From Proteobacteria bacterium UBA2363 (GTDB lineage: Bacteria; Pseudomonadota; Gammaproteobacteria; Xanthomonadales; UBA2363): 64,000 bases of DNA. Positions 43,466 through 52,455 of this stretch are shown one piece after another. Made by a program: the position numbers and the translations under genes. The stretch's first letter is position 1. Each line of letters starts with the position of its first letter. The stretch lies in contig DDTN01000045.1 of NCBI GenBank assembly GCA_002344355.1, positions 44,930 through 108,929 on the forward strand, in the 5' to 3' direction. The notes under the pieces were generated by a model. That model was not told the DNA's origin and made no database searches. It saw only the letters and a program-made list of their open reading frames with translations.

Positions 43466-43467
43466 CC

Positions 43468-44076
43468 ATGCGCGCGCGCCTGTCCGGCCTGGTCGCGGCG
43501 CTGCTCGGCACCCTGGTCGTGGTGACCCTGGTGCTGCTGATGAACGCCGCCGCCCGGCAGGGCCCCGAGGCCGGCAGCACCGGCACCGCCATCGCCATCG
43601 AGCGGCGCGAGTCGACGCCACCGCCGCCGGCGCAGCGGCGGCCGCCGCCGCGCCGGCGCGAGCAGGCGCCGCGGCCAAGCGTCGACCTGTCGGCGGCGCT
43701 GCCGGGCATGGACTTCGGCCTGGGCGGACTGTCCGACGACCTTGGCGATCTCGCCGGCAACCTGCTCGGCGGCGACCGCGAGCTGACCATGAGCGACGAC
43801 ACCGTCGACCAGCCGCCCCGGCCGATCGCGCAGTCGCCGATTCCCTATCCGGCCCGTGCCAAGGCCCAGGGCGTCACCGGCCACGTCGTGCTCTCGGTGC
43901 TGATCGGTCCCACCGGCCGGGTCGAGCAGGTGCGCGTGCTGGAGTCGCAGCCGGCCGGCGTGTTCGACGATGCCGCGGTCGCCGGCGTGCAGTCCTGGCG
44001 CTTCGAGCCGGCCAGCTATCGCGGCGAGAACGTCCGCGTCTGGGCACGCCAGCGCGTGCGCTTCGACCTCGGATGA
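43468..44076 (+). CDS. tonB: Short TonB protein
   Basis: A 202-residue TonB: an N-terminal membrane anchor (about 7-27), a Pro/Arg-rich spacer (PPPPAQRRPPPRRRE), and the C-terminal TonB domain with PIPYPARAKAQGVTGHVVL and SWRFEPASYRG. The shortened spacer is typical of TonB2-type proteins. I take the ATG at 43468, which has GGGGAGG seven bases upstream, over the overlapping TTG at 43462. Confidence 0.9.
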   Translation: MRARLSGLVAALLGTLVVVTLVLLMNAAARQGPEAGSTGTAIAIERRESTPPPPAQRRPPPRRREQAPRPSVDLSAALPGMDFGLGGLSDDLGDLAGNLLGGDRELTMSDDTVDQPPRPIAQSPIPYPARAKAQGVTGHVVLSVLIGPTGRVEQVRVLESQPAGVFDDAAVAGVQSWRFEPASYRGENVRVWARQRVRFDLG

Positions 44077-45410
44077 GCGCCGCGATGTCCGCATTCCGCT
44101 GCCGGGCCGCGCTGCCCCTGCTGCTGGCGCTGGCCGCGGCGACTTCGGCGCGCGCGCAACCGGACGCCGCGGCGGAGCCGGCGGCGGCCGGCACCGAGGT
44201 CGCTGCGGCCGAGCCGGAAGCGTCGCGCGATGCGCAGGCGGACGCCCTGGTCCGGGACTACCCCGGCCTGGATCCGCTGCCGCTGGCCACCCTGCTGCTG
44301 TCCGACGGCCACGGCGACCGCGCGGCCGGCGTCCTCGACCGGATCGACCTGGAGCGCGCCGCGCGCGACCGCCGCTTCGACTGGGCGCGCTACCACACCC
44401 TGCGTGCCCTGATCGCGCAAGGGAACGACGACACCGACGCCGCGATCGCCGCGTTCGAGGCGGCGATCGCCGCCAGCGACGCGATCGTCGCCGCGCGCGC
44501 GGCCGGCGAGCGGCCGCGCGGCGAGGACCCTGGCTTCGGAACGGTCGACGAGCTGGTCTACCTGTACCTGGCGCAGGCCCACTTCAACCGCGACCGGCAC
44601 CGCGCCGCGATCGCCGTGCTCGAGCGGGCCGGCGATCGCCTGGACCGCCTGCCCGGCGCCTGGAACCTGCGCGCGCACGCCCACTGGCTGGTCGGCGACC
44701 AGCAGCAGGCGTTCGACCTGCTGGCGCGCGCCGGCGCCCTGTTCCCGGCCAATACCAGTTTCCTGCGGCGGACCGTGTTCTACCTGGTCGAGGCCGGCCT
44801 CTTCCAGGAGGCTGCCCGCGTCGGCGCCGCCTACCTGGCACAGGCCCAGGCGGGCGCCGCGGACTACCTGGCGATCGGTACCGCGCTGCGCCGCAGCCGG
44901 GCGCTGGACGAGGCGATCGCCCTGCTCGAGGCCGGGCGGCTGCGCCATCCGGACGACGACGGCCTGGCCAAGGCGCTGGCCCAGGCGCTGCTGGACCGCG
45001 GCCGTCCGCTGGCGGCGGCCGAGGTGCTGGCCCCGGTCGCGGAGCGCGATCCCTCCCTCACCGCCGAGGCGGCCGAGCTGTTCCGTCGCGCCGGCCACCT
45101 GCAGCGCGCGCTCAACCTCAACGCCCGGGTGCCCGAGACCGAGCGCCGGCTCAAGCAGCGGGTCGGCCTGCTCCTGCAGCAACGTCGCTACGACCTGGTC
45201 GCCGGCATGGAGGAGGCGCTGGCGCGCGCCCGGTTGCTGGCCGACGAGGACATCCGCTACGCCCTGGCCTACGCGCTGTTCCGCGGTGGCCGCCACGAGG
45301 AGGCCGAGCGCCACCTGGCGGCGCTGACCCGTGCCGACCTGTTCCGCAAGTCCACCGAGCTGCGCCGGCTGATGGCCGAATGCGCGGACCAGCGCTGGAA
45401 GTGCGCCTGA
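44073..45410 (+). CDS. Exported TPR protein of the TonB operon
   Basis: A 445-residue protein with a signal peptide (about 1-29, ending ARAQP) and multiple TPR/Sel1-like helical repeats through about residue 425. A periplasmic TPR protein is the usual last component of DUF3450-TtpC-ExbBD-TonB operons, but its function is not known. ATG at 44073 overlaps the tonB stop (ATGA); a second ATG at 44085 is possible. Its own stop overlaps the receptor start. Confidence 0.85.
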   Translation: MSAAMSAFRCRAALPLLLALAAATSARAQPDAAAEPAAAGTEVAAAEPEASRDAQADALVRDYPGLDPLPLATLLLSDGHGDRAAGVLDRIDLERAARDRRFDWARYHTLRALIAQGNDDTDAAIAAFEAAIAASDAIVAARAAGERPRGEDPGFGTVDELVYLYLAQAHFNRDRHRAAIAVLERAGDRLDRLPGAWNLRAHAHWLVGDQQQAFDLLARAGALFPANTSFLRRTVFYLVEAGLFQEAARVGAAYLAQAQAGAADYLAIGTALRRSRALDEAIALLEAGRLRHPDDDGLAKALAQALLDRGRPLAAAEVLAPVAERDPSLTAEAAELFRRAGHLQRALNLNARVPETERRLKQRVGLLLQQRRYDLVAGMEEALARARLLADEDIRYALAYALFRGGRHEEAERHLAALTRADLFRKSTELRRLMAECADQRWKCA

Positions 45411-48400
45411 TGAGAAAGTCCCTGTTCGCCGTCGCCGCGCTGGCCACCGGCATCCGCCTCGCCCTGGCCGCCGACCCGGCCGCCCTGAACATCGTGGTGT
45501 TCGATGCCGGCCAGCCGGTACCGGGCACCCAGGTGCTGGTCGACGGCCAGCCGCAGGCGGTGACCGACGACTACGGCGGCGCGCGCGTCGTGCTGTCGCC
45601 AGGCAGCCGGGAGCTGGTCCTGCGCGGCGACGGCCGCGAGCTGCTGCGCCTGGACCTGGTGCTGTCCGAGGGCGAGGTCGCCGAGCTGATCGCCAGCCTG
45701 CGCCCCGACGCCCCGGCGCTGGTGCAGTACGAAAGCTCGCAGGCCGGGCTGGTCGTGCAGGCGGTCGATCCCGCATCGCCGCAACCGGCACAGCCGCCGG
45801 GCGTGCTGACCGGCCGCGTCACCAGCAGCGAGGGCGGCACGCCGGTGGCAGGTGCGCGGGTCTTCATCGCCGGCACCCCGCTGGACGTGCGTACCGACGC
45901 CGACGGCCGCTATGAGGTCGAGCTGCCGCCCGGGGACTACACGATCTCGGTGATCGCCGCGCAGTTCGACAGCCGGACCCTGGAGGGCGTGGCGGTCGGC
46001 AGCGGCGAGTCCAGCGGCCGGGACGTCGAGCTGACGCCGGCCGGCCTCGAGCTTCCCGAATTCGTCGTCCTCGAACCCTATGTCGAAGGCTCGCTCGCCT
46101 CGCTGGTGGAGGAGCGCCGGGATTCGGCCCAGGTGCTCGACCTGCTCGGCGCCGAGCAGATCGGCCGTGCCGGCGATTCCGATGCCGCCGGCGCGCTCCG
46201 GCGCGTCACCGGCCTGACCCTGGTCGACGGCAAGTTCATCTACGTCCGTGGCCTTGGCGAGCGCTACGCAAGCACCCTGCTCAACGGCGCGCAGATCCCG
46301 TCGCCGGACCCGACCCGGCGCGTGGTGCCGCTCGACATCTTCCCCACCGAGGTGCTGGAGGGCATCGGCGTCCAGAAGACCTATTCCGCGGAGATGCCCG
46401 GCGAGTTCGGCGGCGGCGTCGTGCAGTTGCGCACCCGCTCGTTCCCGAAGTCGTTCCAGGCCAAGGTCTCGGCGTCGGTCGGCTACGACGACGGCGCCAC
46501 CGGCGAGCGCGGCCTGTCCTACCGGGGCGGCAACAAGGACTGGCTGGGCCGCGATGGCGGCGCCCGCGAGCTGCCGCGCGAACTGTTCGAGGCGCGCCTG
46601 TCGGAGTTCCCGGCGGCGGAGCAGGAACGGCTGGCGGAAGCGCTCGCAGGCAGGGGCTACCGGGTCGGCGAGCGCCGCATCGACCCCAACGCGACCTTCG
46701 CCCTTGGCATCGGCGACGCCTTCCAGGCCGGCCCGGTCGACTTCGGCTACAGCGCCTCCTTCCGGCACGCGCACCAATGGGACAACCGCGAGGAGCAGCT
46801 CAAGTCCTTCAGCATCATCGACGGCGTGGTCAACGCGACGCCGGTCGCCGAGTTCGAGCGGCGCCGCACCGAGCGCGCCATCGACAGCAGCCTGTACCTG
46901 ACCGGCGGCGCCGCGCTGGACGAGCGCCACGCGCTGGACGCCGTGCTGATGCTGCTGCGCCAGAGCAGCGACGACGTCCGCATCGATCAGGGCTACGACA
47001 CCAGCCCCAGCGACATCGAGCAGCGTTATTCGCTGGAGTGGCTGGAGAACGAGCTGCTGGTCCGGCAGTTCGCCGGCCGCCACCTGTTCCCGGACTGGGC
47101 CGGGCTGGCCCTGGACTGGCAGTACACGCGATCGACGGCCTCGCGCTTCGAGCCCAACACCCGCGAGTACCAGTACGCGATCCGGCCGGGACAGCAGACG
47201 TTCGGCCTGATCCGCGGCAGCTCCGGCAACGCGCAGCGCGCCGCCCGGCTGGAGGACGAGGCGGAGGAGGCGCGGATCGGCGTGAAGCTTCCGGTTCCGA
47301 TGCCCGGCCAGTGGACGCTGGAGCTGCACGGCGGGGCCGGCGAGCTCGACCGCGAGCGCGACTCGGTGATCCGGCGCTACCGTTTCCGCCTCGGCAACAG
47401 CCCCTTGCTGCGCAACCTGAACGATATCGAGGAGATCTTCTCCCCGATCTACATCGGCACCGACCCGACCCTGGTGACCCTGATCGACGGCTTCCAGCCG
47501 ACCGACGTTTACCGCGCCGAGCAGGACCTGGCAAGCCGGTTCCTGAGCGCCGACCTCGCCTGGTCGGACCGGTTCCGGCTCAATCTCGGGGTGCGCCGCG
47601 AGGACAACCTGCAGACCGTGACCACCTTCCAGCCGTTCAACCCGAACGCGGCGCCGGAGGTCGGACGGATCGAGGCCACCGACACCCTGCCGGCGGCGAC
47701 CGTCACCTGGTTCCTGGGCGACAGCTCGCAGCTGCGCCTCGGCTACAGCGAGACGCTGTCGCGCCCCGACTTCCGGGAACTGACCCGGGCGCCCTTCACC
47801 GATCCGCTGACCGACGTCACCACGCGCGGCAACCCGGACCTTCGCCAGAGCAGGATCAGCAACCTCGACCTGCGCTGGGAGCACTACTTCTCGGCGACCG
47901 AGCTGCTTTCCGTGGCGCTGTTCCTGAAGCGCTTCGACGACCCGATCGAGATCGTCCGGGTCCCGGGCACCGGCGAGCTGCTGGAGCCGCAGAACGCGCT
48001 GGAGGCCACCAACTACGGGGTCGAGATCGACTACAGCCGCAGCCTGGCGCCCCTGCTGCGCTGGTCCTGGCTGAGCAGCGGCTGGCTGTCGAGGCTGCCC
48101 TGGGAAGACCTGCACCTGGGTTTCAACTATGCCTGGATCGATTCCGAGATCGATCTCGGCGACGACATCATCGGCATCCAGACGACCAACAACCGGCCGC
48201 TGCAGGGCCAGTCGCCCTACGTGCTCAACCTGCAGTTCGGCTACCGCGATCCGGACGGCCGCAGGGAGGCGACCCTGCTCTACAACGTGGTCGGCGAACG
48301 CATCGTCGGCGTCGGCGTGCGCGAGCTGCCCGACATCTACGAGCAGCCGGTGCGCCAGCTCGACCTCGTCCTGAGCCAGCGCTTCGGGGACGGCTGGCGG

Positions 48401-48520
48401 GCGCGGCTGCGCCTGCGCAACCTGCTCGACGAGGACGTCGAGTTCACCCAGGGCGGCCTGCCGACACGCAGCTACCGGAAGGGTCGCGACCTCACGCTGT
48501 CGTTCGAGCGGTCCTGGTGA
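45410..48520 (+). CDS. TonB-dependent outer-membrane receptor with extra N-terminal domains
   Basis: A 1036-residue receptor. Signal peptide about 1-20; a first beta-domain at about 25-110 (NIVVFDAGQPVPGTQVLVDG); a carboxypeptidase-regulatory-like beta-sandwich at about 125-200 (LTGRVTSSEGGTPVAGARVF); a TonB-box-like EFVVLE near 219; the plug (about 235-345, LVDGKFIYVRGLGERYASTL); and the 22-strand barrel ending in an aromatic residue (SFERSW). Substrate unknown. It is the last gene of the coupled TonB operon, and the operon promoter looks PhoB-dependent, which favours a phosphorus-containing ligand. Confidence 0.9.
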   Translation: MRKSLFAVAALATGIRLALAADPAALNIVVFDAGQPVPGTQVLVDGQPQAVTDDYGGARVVLSPGSRELVLRGDGRELLRLDLVLSEGEVAELIASLRPDAPALVQYESSQAGLVVQAVDPASPQPAQPPGVLTGRVTSSEGGTPVAGARVFIAGTPLDVRTDADGRYEVELPPGDYTISVIAAQFDSRTLEGVAVGSGESSGRDVELTPAGLELPEFVVLEPYVEGSLASLVEERRDSAQVLDLLGAEQIGRAGDSDAAGALRRVTGLTLVDGKFIYVRGLGERYASTLLNGAQIPSPDPTRRVVPLDIFPTEVLEGIGVQKTYSAEMPGEFGGGVVQLRTRSFPKSFQAKVSASVGYDDGATGERGLSYRGGNKDWLGRDGGARELPRELFEARLSEFPAAEQERLAEALAGRGYRVGERRIDPNATFALGIGDAFQAGPVDFGYSASFRHAHQWDNREEQLKSFSIIDGVVNATPVAEFERRRTERAIDSSLYLTGGAALDERHALDAVLMLLRQSSDDVRIDQGYDTSPSDIEQRYSLEWLENELLVRQFAGRHLFPDWAGLALDWQYTRSTASRFEPNTREYQYAIRPGQQTFGLIRGSSGNAQRAARLEDEAEEARIGVKLPVPMPGQWTLELHGGAGELDRERDSVIRRYRFRLGNSPLLRNLNDIEEIFSPIYIGTDPTLVTLIDGFQPTDVYRAEQDLASRFLSADLAWSDRFRLNLGVRREDNLQTVTTFQPFNPNAAPEVGRIEATDTLPAATVTWFLGDSSQLRLGYSETLSRPDFRELTRAPFTDPLTDVTTRGNPDLRQSRISNLDLRWEHYFSATELLSVALFLKRFDDPIEIVRVPGTGELLEPQNALEATNYGVEIDYSRSLAPLLRWSWLSSGWLSRLPWEDLHLGFNYAWIDSEIDLGDDIIGIQTTNNRPLQGQSPYVLNLQFGYRDPDGRREATLLYNVVGERIVGVGVRELPDIYEQPVRQLDLVLSQRFGDGWRARLRLRNLLDEDVEFTQGGLPTRSYRKGRDLTLSFERSW

Positions 48521-48531
48521 CCGGCGTGCGA

Positions 48532-48587
48532 CTGTCGCATTTCCGTCGCACGGGAGAAACCGGACTGTAACGCCCGGCGCCTAGGAT
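48532..48587 (+). promoter_or_regulatory. PhoB box array and -10 of the secreted-protein gene
   Basis: Four 7-bp units at exact 11-bp intervals: CTGTCGC (48532), CCGTCGC (48543), GAGAAAC (48554, weak) and CTGTAAC (48565), then 10 bp and TAGGAT (48582-48587). The distance from the last unit to the -10 is the same as in the promoter at 40157-40190. The gene starts at 48655. Confidence 0.6.
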
Positions 48588-48654
48588 GCCAGCACTTTCC
48601 GCGACCGGCCGGTGCCGGCGGCGCGGGACTCTCCAACCGTACGAGGTGAACGCG

Positions 48655-50334
48655 ATGCTGAACTACCTGCGCCGGCCGCTGCCGGCCGCCCTTGCCCTGG
48701 CCATGATGGCCGGCTCCGCGAACGCGGCGGTGCTGCTGTCCAACGAGCTCGACGGTCACTGGTGGAACCCGGCGGAAGGCGGCCGCGGCGTGCTGGTCGA
48801 CTGGGTTCCGACCGACGTCGGCACCGGCGTCATGTTCGCAGCGCTCTATGTCTACGATGCCGCCGGCAACCCGGAATGGCTGATCGTGCAGTCCGGACCG
48901 GTCGCCGACAACCAGTCGGTGATCCCGGCGCAGATCGGGCGCTCGGTCGGCGGCCGCACCGGCCCCGACCACAATCCCGGCTCGGTGGTAACCACCCCGA
49001 TCGGCAACGCCACCTTCACCGTCAACGGCTGCACCAGCATCACCCTGCAGCTCACGCCCAACGCCGGCAGCGGCTTCCCGGCGGCCACCTACGAGCTGTC
49101 GCCGTTCGGCGGCAACGGGGGCGAGTGCCAGACCCTCGTCAACCAGTGCCCCACCGGTACCACGGCCCAGGGCAACGACTGCGCGCTGCCGTCGTCGATC
49201 ACCGGCACCCTCAGCCTGCCGGCAGGCAAGAAGTACCTGATCAACGGTTCGGTGTTCGTCGAGGACGGCGGCGTGCTCAACATCGCGCCGGGCGTGGTTC
49301 TGCAGGGCGGCGGCACCCCCGTGCCCGACTTCCTGGCGGTCAAGGCCGGCGGCAAGATCTTCGCCAACGGCACCCGCAGCCAGCCGATCACCTTCACCGG
49401 TCCGGAGCCGGTGCCGGGCTCCTGGGCGGGTGTGGTCCTGAACGGCTTCTCCAACTGCAACGAGTCCACCCAGGTCCTCGGCTGCTCGTTCGAGGCCATC
49501 CCGGAGCTGCGCTTCGGCGGCAACGACCCGGACGACAGCAGCGGCTCGCTGCGCTACGTGCGCATCCTCTGGGCCGGCGAGGTGATCCGCGACGACGAGG
49601 AACTCAACAGCCTGACCATGAACGGCGTCGGTGCCGGGACCACCATCGAGTACGTCCAGGTGCACGGCGGCCTCGATGACGGCTTCGAGTGGTTCGGCGG
49701 CACCGTCAACGGCCGCTACCTGGTCGCCAGCCAGGTCGGCGACGACGGCTTCGATTGCGACGATGGCTTCCAGGGCAAGGTCCAGTTCGGCCTGATGTGG
49801 CAGGGTTCGGAGAACGGCGACCAGGGCAGCGACAGCAACGGCCTCGAGTGCGACAACGACCGCGACGCCCCGAACGCGCAGCCGCGCACGCGCCCGGTGT
49901 TCTCCAACATCTCCTACATCGGCTCCGCCAACGGCAACGAGGGCATGCGCATCCGTCGCGGTTCCGGCGGCATCCACCACAACATCCTGGTCACCGACTT
50001 CGCCGACCATTGCATCAACATCGACGATGCCGCGACCGCCGCGTTGTACGGCACCGATCTGGTGATCCGCAATTCCTTCATCGGGAACTGCGGCGCCGGG
50101 CGGCTCGAGGATGCCGGTGGCGTGAGCACCTCCGACCTGTGGAACCTGGCGGGCGCCAACAACCGGATCGGCGATCCGATGCTGGACGGCTTCATGCCGA
50201 TGCCGGGCTCGCCGCTGCTGACCGGGGGCCAGGTGCCCAACGACCCCTTCTTCGTGCCGGTGAGCTACGTGGGCGCCTTCGACGGCGTCACCGACTGGAC
50301 CGCGGGCTGGATCTACAACCCCGGCGCCCAGTAA
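48655..50334 (+). CDS. Secreted beta-helix-like protein of unknown function
   Basis: A 559-residue exported protein with a signal peptide (1-24, MMAGSANA). An N-terminal domain (about 25-145) begins LDGHWWNPAEGGRGVLVDWV; a Cys-containing linker follows (GECQTLVNQCPTG, GNDCALP); the rest (about 175-559) has recurring GG/NG turns (FVEDGGVLNIAPGVVLQGG; RFGGNDPDDSSGSLRYVRI; GMRIRRGSGGIHHNI) suggesting a right-handed beta-helix. I do not recognise an enzymatic motif. It follows the receptor, has its own probable Pho box, a good ribosome-binding site (GAGGTGA) and a terminator, so it is likely the surface partner of the receptor, or a phosphorus-releasing or -binding protein. Confidence 0.82.
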   Translation: MLNYLRRPLPAALALAMMAGSANAAVLLSNELDGHWWNPAEGGRGVLVDWVPTDVGTGVMFAALYVYDAAGNPEWLIVQSGPVADNQSVIPAQIGRSVGGRTGPDHNPGSVVTTPIGNATFTVNGCTSITLQLTPNAGSGFPAATYELSPFGGNGGECQTLVNQCPTGTTAQGNDCALPSSITGTLSLPAGKKYLINGSVFVEDGGVLNIAPGVVLQGGGTPVPDFLAVKAGGKIFANGTRSQPITFTGPEPVPGSWAGVVLNGFSNCNESTQVLGCSFEAIPELRFGGNDPDDSSGSLRYVRILWAGEVIRDDEELNSLTMNGVGAGTTIEYVQVHGGLDDGFEWFGGTVNGRYLVASQVGDDGFDCDDGFQGKVQFGLMWQGSENGDQGSDSNGLECDNDRDAPNAQPRTRPVFSNISYIGSANGNEGMRIRRGSGGIHHNILVTDFADHCINIDDAATAALYGTDLVIRNSFIGNCGAGRLEDAGGVSTSDLWNLAGANNRIGDPMLDGFMPMPGSPLLTGGQVPNDPFFVPVSYVGAFDGVTDWTAGWIYNPGAQ

Positions 50335-50356
50335 TCCGGGACGTTCCAGGCGACAC

Positions 50357-50391
50357 GCCGAAGGCCCGGCCACGCCGGGCCTTCGGCTTTT
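50357..50391 (+). terminator. Strong intrinsic terminator
   Basis: A perfect 14-bp stem (50357-50370 with 50374-50387; GCCGAAGGCCCGGC), CAC loop and a following TTTT. It ends the secreted-protein transcript 23 bp after its stop codon, between convergent genes. Confidence 0.9.
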
Positions 50392-50443
50392 CCGGGCGGC
50401 AGGCGCCCGAGCCGGAGCCGCCCGGCCCGAACCCCAGCACCGC

Positions 50444-51118
50444 CTACAGCCAGCCGCGTGCCGCCAGCGACACCGGCTCGCCGTCGCCGATCACCAGGTG
50501 GTCGAGCACGCGCACCTCGACCAGGGCCAGGGCGTCGGCCAGGCGGCGGGTGATCAGGCGGTCGGCGTCGCTGGGTTCGGCGACTCCGGAGGGGTGGTTG
50601 TGCGCCAGGATCACGGCGGCGGCGTTGTGCGCCAGGGCCCGGCGCACCACCTCGCGGGGATGCACGGCGGCGCCGTCGATGCTGCCGCGGAACAGCTCCT
50701 CGCAGGCGATCGGTCGGTGCCGGGTGTCCAGGAACAGGACCGCGAACACCTCGTAGGGGTAGTCGCGCAGTCGCGCCTTGAGGTAGCGGCCGCTGTGGCC
50801 GGGGTCGAGCAGGGCAGGTCCCCGGCGCAGGTCCTCGCCCAGGTGGCGGCGTGCCAGTTCCAGGCAGGCGAGCAGCTTGCAGGCCTTGCCCTGGCCGATG
50901 CCGGGACTGGCCAGCAGGCAGTCCGGGGCGGCGCCGAGCAGGCCGCGCAGGCCGCCGAAGCGGGCCAGCAGCTGCCGGGCCAGGGTCACCGCGTCGACGC
51001 CGCGGATGCCGGTGCCGAGCAGGACCGCCAGCAGCTCGGCATCGCCCAGGCTGTCCGGGCCGCGACCGAGCAGCTTCTCGCGAGGTCGTTCGGAGTCGGG
51101 CCAGTCGCCGATGCGCAT
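50444..51118 (-). CDS. radC: RadC-family JAMM/MPN+ protein
   Basis: A 224-residue RadC protein: N-terminal helix-hairpin-helix region (about 20-95) and a C-terminal JAMM metalloprotease-like domain with His173, His175 and Asp186 in HNHPSGVAEPSDAD. Despite the name, a role in DNA repair is not established. It is divergent from coaBC, an arrangement conserved in gammaproteobacteria. Confidence 0.93.
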   Translation of the reverse strand: MRIGDWPDSERPREKLLGRGPDSLGDAELLAVLLGTGIRGVDAVTLARQLLARFGGLRGLLGAAPDCLLASPGIGQGKACKLLACLELARRHLGEDLRRGPALLDPGHSGRYLKARLRDYPYEVFAVLFLDTRHRPIACEELFRGSIDGAAVHPREVVRRALAHNAAAVILAHNHPSGVAEPSDADRLITRRLADALALVEVRVLDHLVIGDGEPVSLAARGWL

Positions 51119-51228
51119 GGCGCCAGTGTCGTCCCCGGCTGCGCCGTGCGCGTCGGAGCCGGGCCCGTCATCGGCTAAGCTGGCGACCCGCCTGCGGGCG
51201 GGAATTTTCCGATCAGCGGAGAGGATCG

Positions 51229-52455
51229 ATGACGCAACCCCTGGCAGGGCGACGCATCCTGCTCGGCGTCAGCGGCGGCATCGCCGCCTACAAGGCGGCG
51301 GTCCTGGTGCGTGGCCTGCGCGAGGCCGGCGCCGCCGTGCGCGTGGTGATGACCGCCAATGCCGGGCGCTTCGTCGGCGCCGCGACCTTCCAGGCGCTGA
51401 GCGGCGAGCCGGTCCGCGACAGCCTGTGGGACCCGCAGGCGGAGGCGGCCATGGGGCACATCGAGCTGGCCCGCTGGGCCGACACCCTGCTGGTCGCCCC
51501 CGCCAGTGCCGGGCTGATCGCTCGCCTGGCGCACGGCCTGGCCGACGATCTGCTCAGCACCCTGGCGCTGGCCACCGGTGCCCCCCTGGTGCTGGCCCCG
51601 GCGATGAACCAGGCCATGTGGGCGCACCCGGCGACCCGTGCCAACGTCGCCATCCTGCGCGCGCGCGGCGCCACCGTGCTGGGACCGGACAGCGGCGACC
51701 AGGCCTGCGGCGAGACCGGGCCGGGCCGCATGGTCGAGCCGGCGGCGATCGTCGCCGCCCTGGCGACGGCGGCACCCGAGCCAAGTGCCGGCCGCCTGGC
51801 CGGGCGCCACCTGGTGGTCAGCGCCGGACCCACCTTCGAGGATCTCGACCCGGTCCGCTTCCTGGGCAACCGCAGCTCGGGGCGGATGGGCTTCGCGGTG
51901 GCCGCCGCCGCGGCCGCGGCCGGCGCCCGGGTCACGCTGGTGGCCGGCCCGGTGGCGCTGGCGACGCCCGCCGGCGTCGACCGGGTCGATGTCCGCAGCG
52001 CGGCGCAGATGGCGGACGCGGTCGGCACGGCCTGCGCCGGCGCCGACGCCTACATCGGGGCGGCGGCGGTGGCCGACTACCGGCCGGTGCAGGTGGCCCC
52101 GGACAAGATCAAGAAGGCGGCGGGCCGGCTGGAACTGGTGCTGGAACGGACCCCGGACATCCTCGCCGGCCTGGCGAAGCAGGCGCGGCGTCCCCTGCTG
52201 GTCGGCTTCGCCGCGGAAACCGGCGACCTGGACCGTTACGCGCGCGACAAGCTGGCCGGCAAGGACCTCGACCTGGTCGCCGGCAACCTGGTCGGCGAAG
52301 GCCGCGGCTTCGAGCGCGAGGACAACCACCTGGTCCTGTATTTCCGCGACGGCCGGCGCCAGGACCTGGGCGAAGCCACCAAGGACATGCTGGCGCGCCG
52401 CCTGGTCACGGAGGTCGCCGATCTCCTGGACGCCCGGGCCGGAGCCGCCGGATGA
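51229..52455 (+). CDS. coaBC: CoaBC, phosphopantothenoylcysteine synthase/decarboxylase
   Basis: A 408-residue bifunctional enzyme of coenzyme A synthesis. The N-terminal flavoprotein decarboxylase (about 1-180) shows GVSGGIAAYKAA, the catalytic His in GHIELARWAD, PASAGLIARLAHG, PAMNQAMW and the cysteine in QACGETGPGRM. The C-terminal synthetase (about 190-405) has SAGPTFEDLDPVRFLGNRSS, AAAVADYRP and KIKK. The ribosome-binding site GGAGAGG precedes ATG 51229. Confidence 0.95.
   Translation: MTQPLAGRRILLGVSGGIAAYKAAVLVRGLREAGAAVRVVMTANAGRFVGAATFQALSGEPVRDSLWDPQAEAAMGHIELARWADTLLVAPASAGLIARLAHGLADDLLSTLALATGAPLVLAPAMNQAMWAHPATRANVAILRARGATVLGPDSGDQACGETGPGRMVEPAAIVAALATAAPEPSAGRLAGRHLVVSAGPTFEDLDPVRFLGNRSSGRMGFAVAAAAAAAGARVTLVAGPVALATPAGVDRVDVRSAAQMADAVGTACAGADAYIGAAAVADYRPVQVAPDKIKKAAGRLELVLERTPDILAGLAKQARRPLLVGFAAETGDLDRYARDKLAGKDLDLVAGNLVGEGRGFEREDNHLVLYFRDGRRQDLGEATKDMLARRLVTEVADLLDARAGAAG

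Noticed and set aside
45269..48115. Minus-strand open frame opposite the TonB receptor
   Set aside because: Antisense of a clear receptor gene; Asp/Val/Gly/Gln-rich with no recognisable fold.
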